Positions 16,426 to 26,434 of a DNA stretch of 64,000 nucleotides are shown one piece after another. Source of the stretch: Stieleria marina. GTDB taxonomy: Bacteria > Planctomycetota > Planctomycetia > Pirellulales > Pirellulaceae. The stretch spans positions 4,092,001 to 4,156,000 of the forward strand of contig CP036526.1 of NCBI GenBank assembly GCA_007741555.1. The letters are read 5' to 3'. The number at the start of each line of letters is the position of its first letter. Within the stretch, counting starts at the first letter, position 1. The translations under genes were made by a program, and so were the position numbers. Below the pieces are notes generated by a model. That model made no database searches and was not told the DNA's origin. It saw only the letters and a program-made list of their open reading frames with translations.

Positions 16426-17550
16426 CTAAACGCTTACTGACTGTTCAGGTCTTTGTTCCGCGTTTTCGTCCGCACGCTCGATGCGTTCTTCGACCCTTTC
16501 CTGGTCCTCGTTCTTTTGATTCAGAGCACCATACGCGCGGACGTCTTCTGGTTCGCAGGGTTTCTCCGGCTCCAACTGCAGATCAATGAGGATTGGAAAG
16601 TGATCCGACCCGATTGACGGCAGACGCTGGATTCCAACGACCGTAAAGTGCGACGAATGAAACACATGGTCCAAGGGAAATCGCATCCACCAGCGTTCCG
16701 CGTGGAACGTGTTGAAAAGTCCTCGCCCGCGACGGGGATCCAGTAGTCCGGATGTTCGCAGAAAGAGACGTGTTGTTTGCGACCAAGCCACATCGTTCAG
16801 GTCCCCGCCGATGACAACCGGCCCTGATTCGTCTTTCAGCTTGCGTCCCCAGAGACTGAGTTCCGCATCGCGCGGGGTCGAATCGTTACCACGAACCGGC
16901 TCCGGAGGTCGGGGATGGACGCCGACAATTCGTACGGTCCGGCCGTTCTTCATTCGCAGAGTGGCGTCGATCGATGGAACGTCATCTTGGACCAGGAAGT
17001 GGATGTGGTGTTCCTCGATGGGACGACGCGACAGCAGCATCATCCCGTACCAATTTTCTTGATCGTAAATCACTCGATACGGAAAGTGTTTCTGCAGCGA
17101 TCTGGTCTTTTCCACCCACCGCTTTCCCGGTTCTAATGCAATAACCACGTCGGGATCGGCCGTGCGAACACATTCACTCCATTCCTGACACGAATCATTC
17201 TCCAGCTCCAAGTTTGAAACCAAGATTCGCAAGCCAGCGTCATCGCTGGCTCGGCTGGCGAGCGTCGATTCTGCCTGCGGACGCATTAGTCGCGTGAAGG
17301 GGAGAATGCGGAAGGAATGCCAAAGCAAAACCGCCAGTGTCAGTAGGCCAATCGCCCAAGCGACTTCCACCGCGGGCGTGATCCACTGGGCAATAAAGAC
17401 ATGCAGAGCAAAGAAGCCTAAGGTGATCGCGACAATCTGTATTCGCGGAAAATCCCAAGCCCGAACAAACCAGTGAGAACGAGAGCTCAGGCTGAGCAGA
17501 GAACCACTCATCAGAAGGGCGATAAGCAACAGGAGCACACCGTGAATCAT
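16426..17550 (-). CDS. Endonuclease/exonuclease/phosphatase (EEP) family membrane protein
   Basis: Protein of 374 aa with three N-terminal membrane helices (from 'VLLLLIALLMSGSLLSL' onward) and a DNase-I-like EEP domain from about residue 105. Motifs visible are 'RILVSNLELEND' (metal Asn/Glu), 'DVVIALEPGKRW', 'GVHPRPPEP', 'VIGGDLNDVAWS' and 'SIGSDHFPILIDLQ' (catalytic Asp-His). This topology matches EEP proteins annotated as membrane-linked endonuclease or phosphoesterase. ATG at 17550 has AGGAG eight bases upstream. It heads the three-gene operon and has a sigma-54-type promoter at 17645-17660. Confidence 0.87.
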   Translation of the reverse strand: MIHGVLLLLIALLMSGSLLSLSSRSHWFVRAWDFPRIQIVAITLGFFALHVFIAQWITPAVEVAWAIGLLTLAVLLWHSFRILPFTRLMRPQAESTLASRASDDAGLRILVSNLELENDSCQEWSECVRTADPDVVIALEPGKRWVEKTRSLQKHFPYRVIYDQENWYGMMLLSRRPIEEHHIHFLVQDDVPSIDATLRMKNGRTVRIVGVHPRPPEPVRGNDSTPRDAELSLWGRKLKDESGPVVIGGDLNDVAWSQTTRLFLRTSGLLDPRRGRGLFNTFHAERWWMRFPLDHVFHSSHFTVVGIQRLPSIGSDHFPILIDLQLEPEKPCEPEDVRAYGALNQKNEDQERVEERIERADENAEQRPEQSVSV

Positions 17551-18160
17551 TCTGATCTCCTCATGAGGTCGACGGTGCACGACGGGCGCTGACAATCGGC
17601 TTGCGTGCTACTGGTGGGCGAAGGGCTGATAGCAACGACTACATTGCAAAACAAATGCCAACGTCTTTTCGGAGCCGATTCGTTGACGAAAACGACCTCA
17701 AAACGCAGATCTGGCGTATCATTGGTCGCTGCCAAAGCACGCTGGTCCAATACCAACCAAGTAAGACGCCTGCCCCCTTTTCATGCTGGGCGTTTGAAAT
17801 GTTCCAAGAGCCGTGAATCGGCCCCAGTAGCCAAACAATCAAACGGATCGATACGGCAGGCACTGCGCTGTAGGTGCCCGAACCGCCGTCAGTACCCTCG
17901 TTGGAAGACCCGTCACCTGTCGCAAAATGCAGAGTGAGAGCTCCGCTCCGCATTGACACAAAATTTCCGCAACGACTAAAATTTCGGTGGCGAGTGCATG
18001 GAAAGACTCCGTGCTTTTGCATCAAAGGTTTTCGGCAAGATGTCGATCACTTGCCAACCGCACAATCGGTGGGCAGGTCCACCCAAACTTTGATTGTCTG
18101 GAAGCGTTTTGGCATCAACGAATACGTCCCCATGGGTCTTGGTTCGGAAAGGAGTCCACC
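17551..18160. other. Divergent intergenic region without a supported gene
   Basis: About 610 bases between the EEP gene and the csrA-receiver gene. Short frames on both strands have no recognisable composition, start site or domain. It holds the sigma-54-type promoter for the minus-strand operon (17645-17660) and a weaker GG-N10-GC site at 18099-18114 in front of the csrA fusion gene. No tRNA or hairpin-terminator structure stood out. Confidence 0.5.
17645..17660 (-). promoter_or_regulatory. Sigma-54 (-24/-12) promoter for EEP-YihY-DUF2254 operon
   Basis: On the minus strand it reads TGGCATT-tgtt-TTGCA: five of seven at -24, a perfect -12 box, exact spacing. The leader to the ATG at 17550 would be about 84 bases. 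Confidence 0.68.
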
Positions 18161-18913
18161 ATGTTAATTTTGTCGCGGAAAGAGAATCAGCGAGTTGTCT
18201 TCCCAAATCTCGGCGTCGCCATCGAGATCCTACAGCTGGAAGGAAACCGGGTTCGCGTCGGAGTCGATGCTCCGGACCACATCCGTATCCTTCGCGGCGA
18301 ATTGATTGACGAAAAAGAGCTCGCTGCCGAAAGCGATGCGACACGCAAACGAGATCACGATCTTCGCAATCGACTCAATAGTGCAAACTTGGCCATGCAT
18401 TTGCTTCAAAAACAACTTGATGCCGGCATGATCGAAGATGCTGAGATGACACTGGCCAGCGCGATCGATTCGTTTAAGGAACTGGATCGCCTAGCGTCGG
18501 ACAGCGCGACACAGCGTTCCAACAAAGCATCAAATGGCCGTCGCGCTCTAGTCGTCGAAGACAACGCGAATGAACGCGAACTGCTGGCCGGTTACTTGCG
18601 TCTGTGCGGCTACGAAGTCGACACGGTTCGCGATGGCATCGACGCCATGCTGCATTTGGCAAATCACAACCAGCGTCCAGACGTCGTCTTGCTGGACATG
18701 CACATGCCTCGCATGGACGGCCCGAATACGATTCAGGCCATTCGTAACAATCCCGACTACAGAGACATCAAGATTTTTGCGGTCAGCGGTTCGGAGCGTG
18801 CGGCGACGGGTGTCGCCATGAGTCACAACGAAGGCGTCGACCGCTGGTTTTCCAAACCATTGCAGCCCGCAGACTTTGCAAAGGAACTCGGCCGAGAATG
18901 CTCCACGTTGTAG
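18161..18913 (+). CDS. CsrA - H-box-like helix - receiver fusion protein
   Basis: A 250-aa fusion. Residues 1-50 are a full CsrA domain (MLILSRKENQRVVF..., with RNA-contact residues L4, R6 and R45 matching E. coli L4, R6, R44). Residues 60-110 are helical and contain R-D-H66-D-L-R-N-R-L-N, which resembles the H-box of histidine-kinase dimerisation helices. Residues about 127-248 are a response-regulator receiver ('ALVVEDNANERELL', phospho-acceptor D179 in LLDMHMP, 'AVSGSER', 'FSKPLQ'). ATG at 18161 is preceded by GGAG; upstream in-frame codons are not CsrA-like. The next gene, 113 bases on, is a hybrid kinase. I infer phosphorylation-controlled mRNA binding. Confidence 0.88.
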   Translation: MLILSRKENQRVVFPNLGVAIEILQLEGNRVRVGVDAPDHIRILRGELIDEKELAAESDATRKRDHDLRNRLNSANLAMHLLQKQLDAGMIEDAEMTLASAIDSFKELDRLASDSATQRSNKASNGRRALVVEDNANERELLAGYLRLCGYEVDTVRDGIDAMLHLANHNQRPDVVLLDMHMPRMDGPNTIQAIRNNPDYRDIKIFAVSGSERAATGVAMSHNEGVDRWFSKPLQPADFAKELGRECSTL

Positions 18914-19026
18914 CCAGGACACTGTCGGCGCGACTACTAGCAGCAACAATCTAGCTGCGCCTCCCTGTGCAAGTGGAACTCCTACCGAGTTAGCGATTCC
19001 GCTGCTTCCAACCCGTTTGACCCCCG

Positions 19027-21858
<2,832 letters not shown>

Positions 21859-21868
21859 TTCAGCTCCT

Positions 21869-23080
21869 TTACGCCAGTTCCTCCAGACGCGTCGCGACTT
21901 CAGGATTCTTGAAGGTCAAAGTTCGATATGGGAACGGGATTTCGATTCCGGCATCGTCCAGAGATCGCTTGATCGTTGCGACGACTTGGTCACGACTGCG
22001 ACGCAGGTCGAGCGGTTTGGAGCCAGTCCACCACGAGACTTCAAAATTGATGCTCGAATCAGCGAACTCGTTTGCGAACACTTCAACCGTCCGAATTCCT
22101 TCCACAGTGCTACAAGACTGGACGGCCTCGGTAATGACCTCGCGAGCTTGGTCCACGTCCACGTCGTAAGCGACCCCGCAGCTGATACGAACACGCCGTT
22201 GCGGCTGATTGGTCAACACGTCGACATTGTTCTTGAACAGGGTCGCGTTCGGAACAACAGACAATTCGCCATCAAGACGCCGAATCATCGTATTGCGTAT
22301 CGTGATCCGTTCGACTTTTCCCGTCACGTCTCCACAAGTAATAAAGTCTCCGCGATCAAACGGATACCGCCAAAGAATCAGGATGCCGGCGAAGAAGTTT
22401 TCAAAAATGTCTTTAAACGCGAAGCCTATCGCCACGGATCCTAGCCCCAGAACGGTCAGTGCCTTGGAGGGCGTCATGCCAGGAAAAGCAACGACGGTGG
22501 CGGCCAGGATTCCGACGATCCAAACACCAATCGAAGTCAGCTGGTAGATCAGATCCTTCAGACTCGATCGCATGCTCCGCTGCTCGAACATCTTTGTCGC
22601 AGCCCACCCCATCAGCCTGGCCATGACGCCTGTCAAAAACAGGATCAAGACTGCGGCGGCTAGCAGCGGTGATCGAACCAAGAAATCCTGCCAGAGTGTG
22701 CTGAGACTTTTCTCGACCGTCTCCTTGCTGGACGTTAGGTCAACGACTGACTCAACGTCTAACTTGTTGATGACCGCGACAACATCCTCGGTCTTCTTGG
22801 CGACGTTGGTTGTCCATTGACTATGTTCTTCGCTATCACTGGTGCCTTCGATGGTGACGATTCCGTTGTCTGCTTTCACCATCAGATCAGTGAACCAACC
22901 CGATGAAGTGAAAATTTCGTTCAACCGTTGTTCGATCGAGGAGTCCTCCACGATGTCGTCGACCGCAACCGTTGCCGACGGACCGTTGTCATCGACCGCA
23001 ACCGGATCGCTCGCTTCTTCTTGCGCATTCAGAGGAAGGGCGAGCAAAGAGATGAAGCAAATCGCTAAAAGTCGAATCAT
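21869..23080 (-). CDS. BON domain - MscS mechanosensitive channel
   Basis: Protein of 403 aa. A signal peptide (residues 1-20, ending LNAQ) precedes an acidic linker, then a BON domain at about 46-112 ('SIEQRLNEIFTSSGWF', 'VKADNGIVTIEGTSDSEE', 'VVAVINKLDV'). Three membrane helices follow (about 136-158, 180-200, 205-235), the last being the MscS pore helix 'LGLGSVAIGFAFKDIFENFF', then the beta domain and 'IPFPYRTL' end. BON domains bind phospholipid, so this is a channel with a periplasmic lipid-sensing module. ATG at 23080 fits the signal peptide and sits 38 bases from a sigma-54-type promoter. Confidence 0.9.
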   Translation of the reverse strand: MIRLLAICFISLLALPLNAQEEASDPVAVDDNGPSATVAVDDIVEDSSIEQRLNEIFTSSGWFTDLMVKADNGIVTIEGTSDSEEHSQWTTNVAKKTEDVVAVINKLDVESVVDLTSSKETVEKSLSTLWQDFLVRSPLLAAAVLILFLTGVMARLMGWAATKMFEQRSMRSSLKDLIYQLTSIGVWIVGILAATVVAFPGMTPSKALTVLGLGSVAIGFAFKDIFENFFAGILILWRYPFDRGDFITCGDVTGKVERITIRNTMIRRLDGELSVVPNATLFKNNVDVLTNQPQRRVRISCGVAYDVDVDQAREVITEAVQSCSTVEGIRTVEVFANEFADSSINFEVSWWTGSKPLDLRRSRDQVVATIKRSLDDAGIEIPFPYRTLTFKNPEVATRLEELA

Positions 23081-23117
23081 GGATATCTCACGAGGGTAGG
23101 TGTACAGCCCATGCGAA

Positions 23118-23133
23118 AGCAAATGATGTGCCG
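23118..23133 (-). promoter_or_regulatory. Sigma-54 (-24/-12) promoter for BON-MscS channel
   Basis: On the minus strand it reads CGGCACA-tcat-TTGCT: five of seven at -24, perfect -12, exact spacing. The predicted leader to the ATG at 23080 is about 27 bases. Confidence 0.75.
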
Positions 23134-23430
23134 TCGCCGATTCGTCTCGCTTCACACGCTAGACTGGTCGCAAATCGCTCCAGTGTTCGATTGGCCACCA
23201 CGCCGGCAACAGGCGGGGCAGCCCCATTGAGGTCAAAGCACGCAACGACGATTAAGACCGCCGCTGTGTCGGCATTGCACTGCTTACCTTGGCACCGAGC
23301 GAAGCTCAAACCGGCGGACGTCAAACGCTAGGTATTCGCGTCTCATTTGACGATCTGCTGACTGCCTACGTTCCGCGAGCAAGAAACGCACGCCCATCAC
23401 CGGCAAAGAAGCTCCAGCATCCGCTCACAT

Positions 23431-23446
23431 TGGCATGTGATTTGCG
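23431..23446 (+). promoter_or_regulatory. Sigma-54 (-24/-12) promoter for 82-aa membrane protein gene
   Basis: The bases read TGGCATG-tgat-TTGCG: six of seven at -24 and four of five at -12 with exact spacing. The leader to the ATG at 23516 would be about 59 bases. Confidence 0.75.
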
Positions 23447-23515
23447 ATTCTCACTCTCAACAAAACGCCAGTCGGCGTGACCAACTTCAAACACCGCATC
23501 GACACGGAGCAACAG

Positions 23516-23764
23516 ATGAGCACGACGCAGAACGACGAAACCAACTTCATAGAAGAAACCAAGAAAGCAGTCACAGTAGATAATGAGGTGCCCATCGACA
23601 AGAAAGCCCCTGGATCGACCTTCGCTCTCGTCGCGTTGTCGTACCCCATTGTGTTGGCGGCGGGTGCATTGTTGTTCGCATTGGTGCTCTGGATGTCAGG
23701 CGTGTTCACTGGCGCCAGCCCCGGCCTAGACGCACCACTGGGCTGGTCAGCGTGGCTCCCTTAA
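23516..23764 (+). CDS. Small single-span membrane protein (82 aa)
   Basis: Unrecognised 82-aa protein. An acidic, Thr-rich N-terminus (residues 1-35) is followed by one strong membrane helix ('LSYPIVLAAGALLFALVLWM', about 41-60) and a short Gly/Pro-rich tail. ATG at 23516 has GGAG six bases upstream; the frame is open from 23477. It is flanked upstream by a sigma-54-type promoter. It resembles the other tiny envelope proteins of this region in layout, not in sequence. Confidence 0.7.
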   Translation: MSTTQNDETNFIEETKKAVTVDNEVPIDKKAPGSTFALVALSYPIVLAAGALLFALVLWMSGVFTGASPGLDAPLGWSAWLP

Positions 23765-23891
23765 ACCCGGCATCGGGTCGGCTGCGAGCGACTTAACGAA
23801 GCCAACTTGGCTTGTAGTAGCACCACGTCCGCGCTGTGATCGCTTTCACGACGGTGTCCGCAAGCAATGGCTAAAGCAGCTGAACGCAGGA

Positions 23892-24326
23892 CTATTGGTC
23901 CTTCAGCATCCCCGACCATCGTTTCACAATTCCGATCAACTCGCGGCGGTCAAACGGCTTGGCGACGTAAGCATCAAACCCCGCCTTGCGGCATTCTCTC
24001 GCTTCCATCGCCCCCGCTGTCATCGCAACTAGCGGCACATCAATGCCTCGCGATCGTAGCTCTTTCGCCGCCTGAAGCCCCGACATGACGGGCATCTGCA
24101 AATCCATCAACACGACATCAAACGGCGTGGCAGATTCGGTTGCCTCGACAACCTTCTGCACGGCTTCCAATCCGTTCCTGGCGATTGCAATGTCATCGCA
24201 GAAACCGCTAAGAAAGTGACTCAGCAGAAACACGATAGCCTCGGTATCTTCGACGATCAGCAGTGCGATACCGTTTTCACTAGGCGGCACCAGCTTTTTC
24301 GACGAATTGGGCATCTTGTGAATCAT
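23892..24326 (-). CDS. Stand-alone response-regulator receiver protein
   Basis: A 144-aa single-domain receiver: 'LLIVEDTEAIVFLLSHFL' with the acidic pair, phospho-acceptor Asp in 'VVLMDLQMPVMSGLQAA', 'VAMTAGAM' and the 'AKPFDRREL' Lys. No output domain, so it acts as a phosphate shuttle or by protein-protein contact (CheY/DivK-like). ATG at 24326 is chosen; a TTG further up at 24371 would lie inside the promoter site at 24367-24382. It could be phosphorylated by the hybrid kinase 2 kb away. It is divergent from the LEA-like lipoprotein. Confidence 0.88.
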   Translation of the reverse strand: MIHKMPNSSKKLVPPSENGIALLIVEDTEAIVFLLSHFLSGFCDDIAIARNGLEAVQKVVEATESATPFDVVLMDLQMPVMSGLQAAKELRSRGIDVPLVAMTAGAMEARECRKAGFDAYVAKPFDRRELIGIVKRWSGMLKDQ

Positions 24327-24366
24327 AGAAATCAGTCGGACTCGAGAAGGACGAATTGATTCCCAA

Positions 24367-24382
24367 CGCAAATCATGTGCCA
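24367..24382 (-). promoter_or_regulatory. Sigma-54 (-24/-12) promoter for stand-alone receiver
   Basis: On the minus strand it reads TGGCACA-tgat-TTGCG: six of seven at -24, four of five at -12, exact spacing. The predicted start is near 24356, about 30 bases before the ATG at 24326. Confidence 0.75.
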
Positions 24383-24579
24383 GATAGAGCGCAGAGTCCG
24401 TTAAGCCGGAGAGTAAGAACAGGGCCAGGCGAAATTCGATCGGTAGCGGTGGGCCGTCGGCGACAGGCGCCTAGTGATTCAATTCATGGTTGATCAAACA
24501 CCGACCAACAAGGACTCGTGGCGAGCATCCATGGCTGTTCTTCACCCAATTTGATGGGGCTAAATGAAGTTATGCCGTC

Positions 24580-24595
24580 TGGCACACTGTTTGCA
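24580..24595 (+). promoter_or_regulatory. Sigma-54 (-24/-12) promoter for LEA-like lipoprotein
   Basis: The bases read TGGCACA-ctgt-TTGCA: six of seven at -24, perfect -12, exact spacing. The leader to the ATG at 24676 is about 70 bases and includes GGAG six bases before the start. Confidence 0.8.
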
Positions 24596-24675
24596 TTTTA
24601 TTTCATGCCGACGCCCGTGACGTCTCACGAGCCTGAACACTAAGAAGTCGCCCATTCCTCCCTCGGAGATATGAA

Positions 24676-25053
24676 ATGAAAACTCTACAACTCTGTGCTG
24701 CAGCGCTGCTTACCTTCGCCACCATCGGTTGCGATGAGTCGGCACTAGAACGCGAAGCCGATGCGGTCCGCGACCAAACTCAGCAGCAGGCCGATAACAT
24801 CCGTGAAGGTTCCCAGTCAGCCGCTGAAGCAACACGTGATGCGAGCCAGAATGCTGCTGAGGCAGTCCGTAACGCAACGGACAACGCATCCGACGCGGTA
24901 CAAGATCGTGCGGAAACAAAAGCCGATGCCCTAGAAGAACGCGGCGAGACCGTCGCAGATCGCCAAGAGGAACTGGGCGAGAAGAAGGCTGACGCAGTTG
25001 AGAACAAAGGCGAAGCCAAAGCGGATGCTTTGGAAGACGCCGACGACAAGTAA
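24676..25053 (+). CDS. LEA-like repetitive lipoprotein
   Basis: A 125-aa exported lipoprotein: signal MKTLQLCAAALLTFATIGC with lipobox Cys19. The mature part is almost entirely Ala, Asp, Glu, Lys, Arg, Gln and Asn in an 11-residue-like rhythm (AAEATRDASQN, AAEAVRNATDN, ASDAVQDRAET, then KADALEERGE-type units). It lacks aromatic or large hydrophobic residues. This matches late-embryogenesis-abundant-like, natively unfolded amphipathic helices linked to desiccation and osmotic stress. A sigma-54-type promoter precedes it and a terminator follows. Confidence 0.82.
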   Translation: MKTLQLCAAALLTFATIGCDESALEREADAVRDQTQQQADNIREGSQSAAEATRDASQNAAEAVRNATDNASDAVQDRAETKADALEERGETVADRQEELGEKKADAVENKGEAKADALEDADDK

Positions 25054-25114
25054 CCGTGGTCGGTAGCCGATCATTGCCGGCAACGCATTAGTTGGACACG
25101 GCAAGATAAACGTA

Positions 25115-25142
25115 ACGCGGCCACAAGTAAAAGTGGCCGCGT
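25115..25142 (+). other. Perfect 10-bp hairpin downstream of the LEA-like gene
   Basis: ACGCGGCCAC and GTGGCCGCGT face each other around an eight-base A-rich loop, 62 bases after the stop codon. There is no T-run after it, so alone it is not a classical terminator. It may protect the transcript's 3' end or work with the hairpin at 25173. Confidence 0.65.
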
Positions 25143-25172
25143 GGCAATATTCACACGAAGCATGCCCCCCGT

Positions 25173-25210
25173 AGCCCGACGACTCGCCCGAGTCGCCGGG
25201 CTTTCTTTTT
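25173..25210 (+). terminator. Rho-independent terminator after LEA-like gene
   Basis: A GC-rich stem (AGCCCGACGACT against AGTCGCCGGGCT, one A-C mismatch) with loop CGCCCG, then TTCTTTTT. It sits between two convergent genes and faces the plus-strand transcript. Confidence 0.75.
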
Positions 25211-25213
25211 GAT

Positions 25214-25543
25214 CTATGCCAACCGACGCGAACGGTTTGTCCAACCGTTCCATGCAGCGCGACCAGCCAGAGCCAAAGCAACCACCGCAATCAAACTGGC
25301 AATTGGGATTGTGTATCCGATAACCGATTCGCGAGACGCAATTTGTCCGAAAATCTCAACTTCGTACACAGCGTACGGTCGAGCTTTTGTCAGCAAGCGT
25401 AGACCTGGAGACGCAACTGCCCACGCTAGCCAAAACATGGCAACGCTAGCCAACACAAATGGCCGAACACGTCGTTTCGGGATGCCAGCCGATTCGCCGG
25501 CGGGGTTTGAAGAGATGATTTCGGCTGGTTTATACGGGTTCAT
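25214..25543 (-). CDS. Two-helix membrane protein with MNPY N-terminus
   Basis: An unrecognised 109-aa protein. It opens with MNPYKPAEI, a start often seen on small planctomycete membrane proteins, followed by a basic stretch and two membrane helices ('FVLASVAMFWLAWAVASPGL', about 29-48, and 'YTIPIASLIAVVALALAGRA', about 77-96). The loop between them is probably periplasmic. No function can be assigned. It is convergent with the LEA-like lipoprotein gene, and no sigma-54-type site precedes it. Confidence 0.65.
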   Translation of the reverse strand: MNPYKPAEIISSNPAGESAGIPKRRVRPFVLASVAMFWLAWAVASPGLRLLTKARPYAVYEVEIFGQIASRESVIGYTIPIASLIAVVALALAGRAAWNGWTNRSRRLA

Positions 25544-25817
25544 GGCACGGATTCCACCGCGCGGTGACTTCGTAGCGAACGGCTCTGTGTAGCGGTGATC
25601 GTCGGCTAGACGCGTTCAACATCCAAGGTGACCACAAAAAAGGCACACTCAAATTCATTCGGTAACGCTCGGCTCTCAAGAGCGTCCAGCTGTCGCACCG
25701 TTTCGTTTGCGAACCGCCAATGATACGTTGAGCACCTCGGACGACTCGACAATTGTCGGGAAAAGTCCGCACGGGTGAAATTTGTTCCGATCAACTGTCA
25801 TTCAGATTCAAGACGTC

Positions 25818-26276
25818 ATGAAAGCCGCCACCATCAGCCAACTGAAAAAGGAACTGGTCCGATTAGACTACGACGACTTGATGGATGTGTGCGTACGTTT
25901 GGCCAAATTCAAAGTCGAAAGCAAAGAACTGCTGACGTATCTCCTGATGAGATCAGATGACGAACTGGGGTACGCCAACGATTTGTGTGACGAGATTGAT
26001 CTGCAACTGACCACACCCGGTCGCATCCACAAAAAGACGCTTCGCAAAGTCGTTCGCTGGATGGACAAGTCGCTACGATTCTCCGGCAACAAGGAAACCG
26101 AGTTGCAAGTGCGAATTCATTTTTGCCGCCGAATCAAGGACAAGAAAATTCGCTTTGGAAATTGCCGTATCAGCGCGAACATGTACGCGACCCAAATAAA
26201 GAAGATCGACAAGGCAATCGGCAAAGTACACCCGGACCTGCAATTCGATTTTACTCAGCAGATGCAAGGCCTCTGA
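25818..26276 (+). CDS. Conserved hypothetical protein, possibly DUF6155-like
   Basis: A soluble, Lys/Asp-rich 152-aa protein with alternating helices ('SQLKKELVRLDYDDLMDVCVRL', split from residue 6; 'KVVRWMDKSLRFSGNKETEL'; 'MYATQIKKIDKAIGKV'). The layout recalls the DUF6155 family of Bacteroidetes, an uncertain match from memory. ATG at 25818 is favoured because it begins the first helix; the frame is open from 25782. It stands alone between an intergenic region and the cvfB gene 158 bases downstream. Confidence 0.75.
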   Translation: MKAATISQLKKELVRLDYDDLMDVCVRLAKFKVESKELLTYLLMRSDDELGYANDLCDEIDLQLTTPGRIHKKTLRKVVRWMDKSLRFSGNKETELQVRIHFCRRIKDKKIRFGNCRISANMYATQIKKIDKAIGKVHPDLQFDFTQQMQGL

Positions 26277-26434
26277 AAACGACTCGCTGTACGGCGTGTC
26301 GTCCAGCGCGGTTTCCCGAGCAATGCGTCCCGCCACAGCCTTGCCTGACAATCGTCTATCACGAACAACGTTCTTATTCCCCTCCGAACATCCAGTCGCA
26401 TTCTTCCGCGGCGTTTTAGTGCCCCCACCAAATC

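Larger units (their letters stand above)
23081..23515. other. Divergent intergenic region with two sigma-54-type promoters
   Basis: 435 bases between the BON-MscS gene and the 82-aa gene. No supported gene; the open frames here have no recognisable features. It contains a sigma-54-like site for each direction (23118-23133 minus, 23431-23446 plus), with about 300 bases between them that could host an activator site. Confidence 0.6.
24327..24675. other. Divergent intergenic region with two sigma-54-type promoters
   Basis: 349 bases between the receiver gene and the LEA-like lipoprotein gene. No gene seen. It holds a minus-strand site at 24367-24382 and a plus-strand site at 24580-24595. Confidence 0.6.

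Noticed and set aside
17605-18025. Open frames on both strands in the gap before the csrA fusion gene
   Set aside because: Compositions are Arg/Ser/Gln/Cys-rich without domains, and neither has a ribosome-binding site.
18099-18114. Weak sigma-54-like site upstream of the csrA-receiver gene
   Set aside because: GG-N10-GC spacing is right, but only three bases of the -24 box besides GG/T fit and -12 is TGGCA rather than TTGCA; not counted among the seven.
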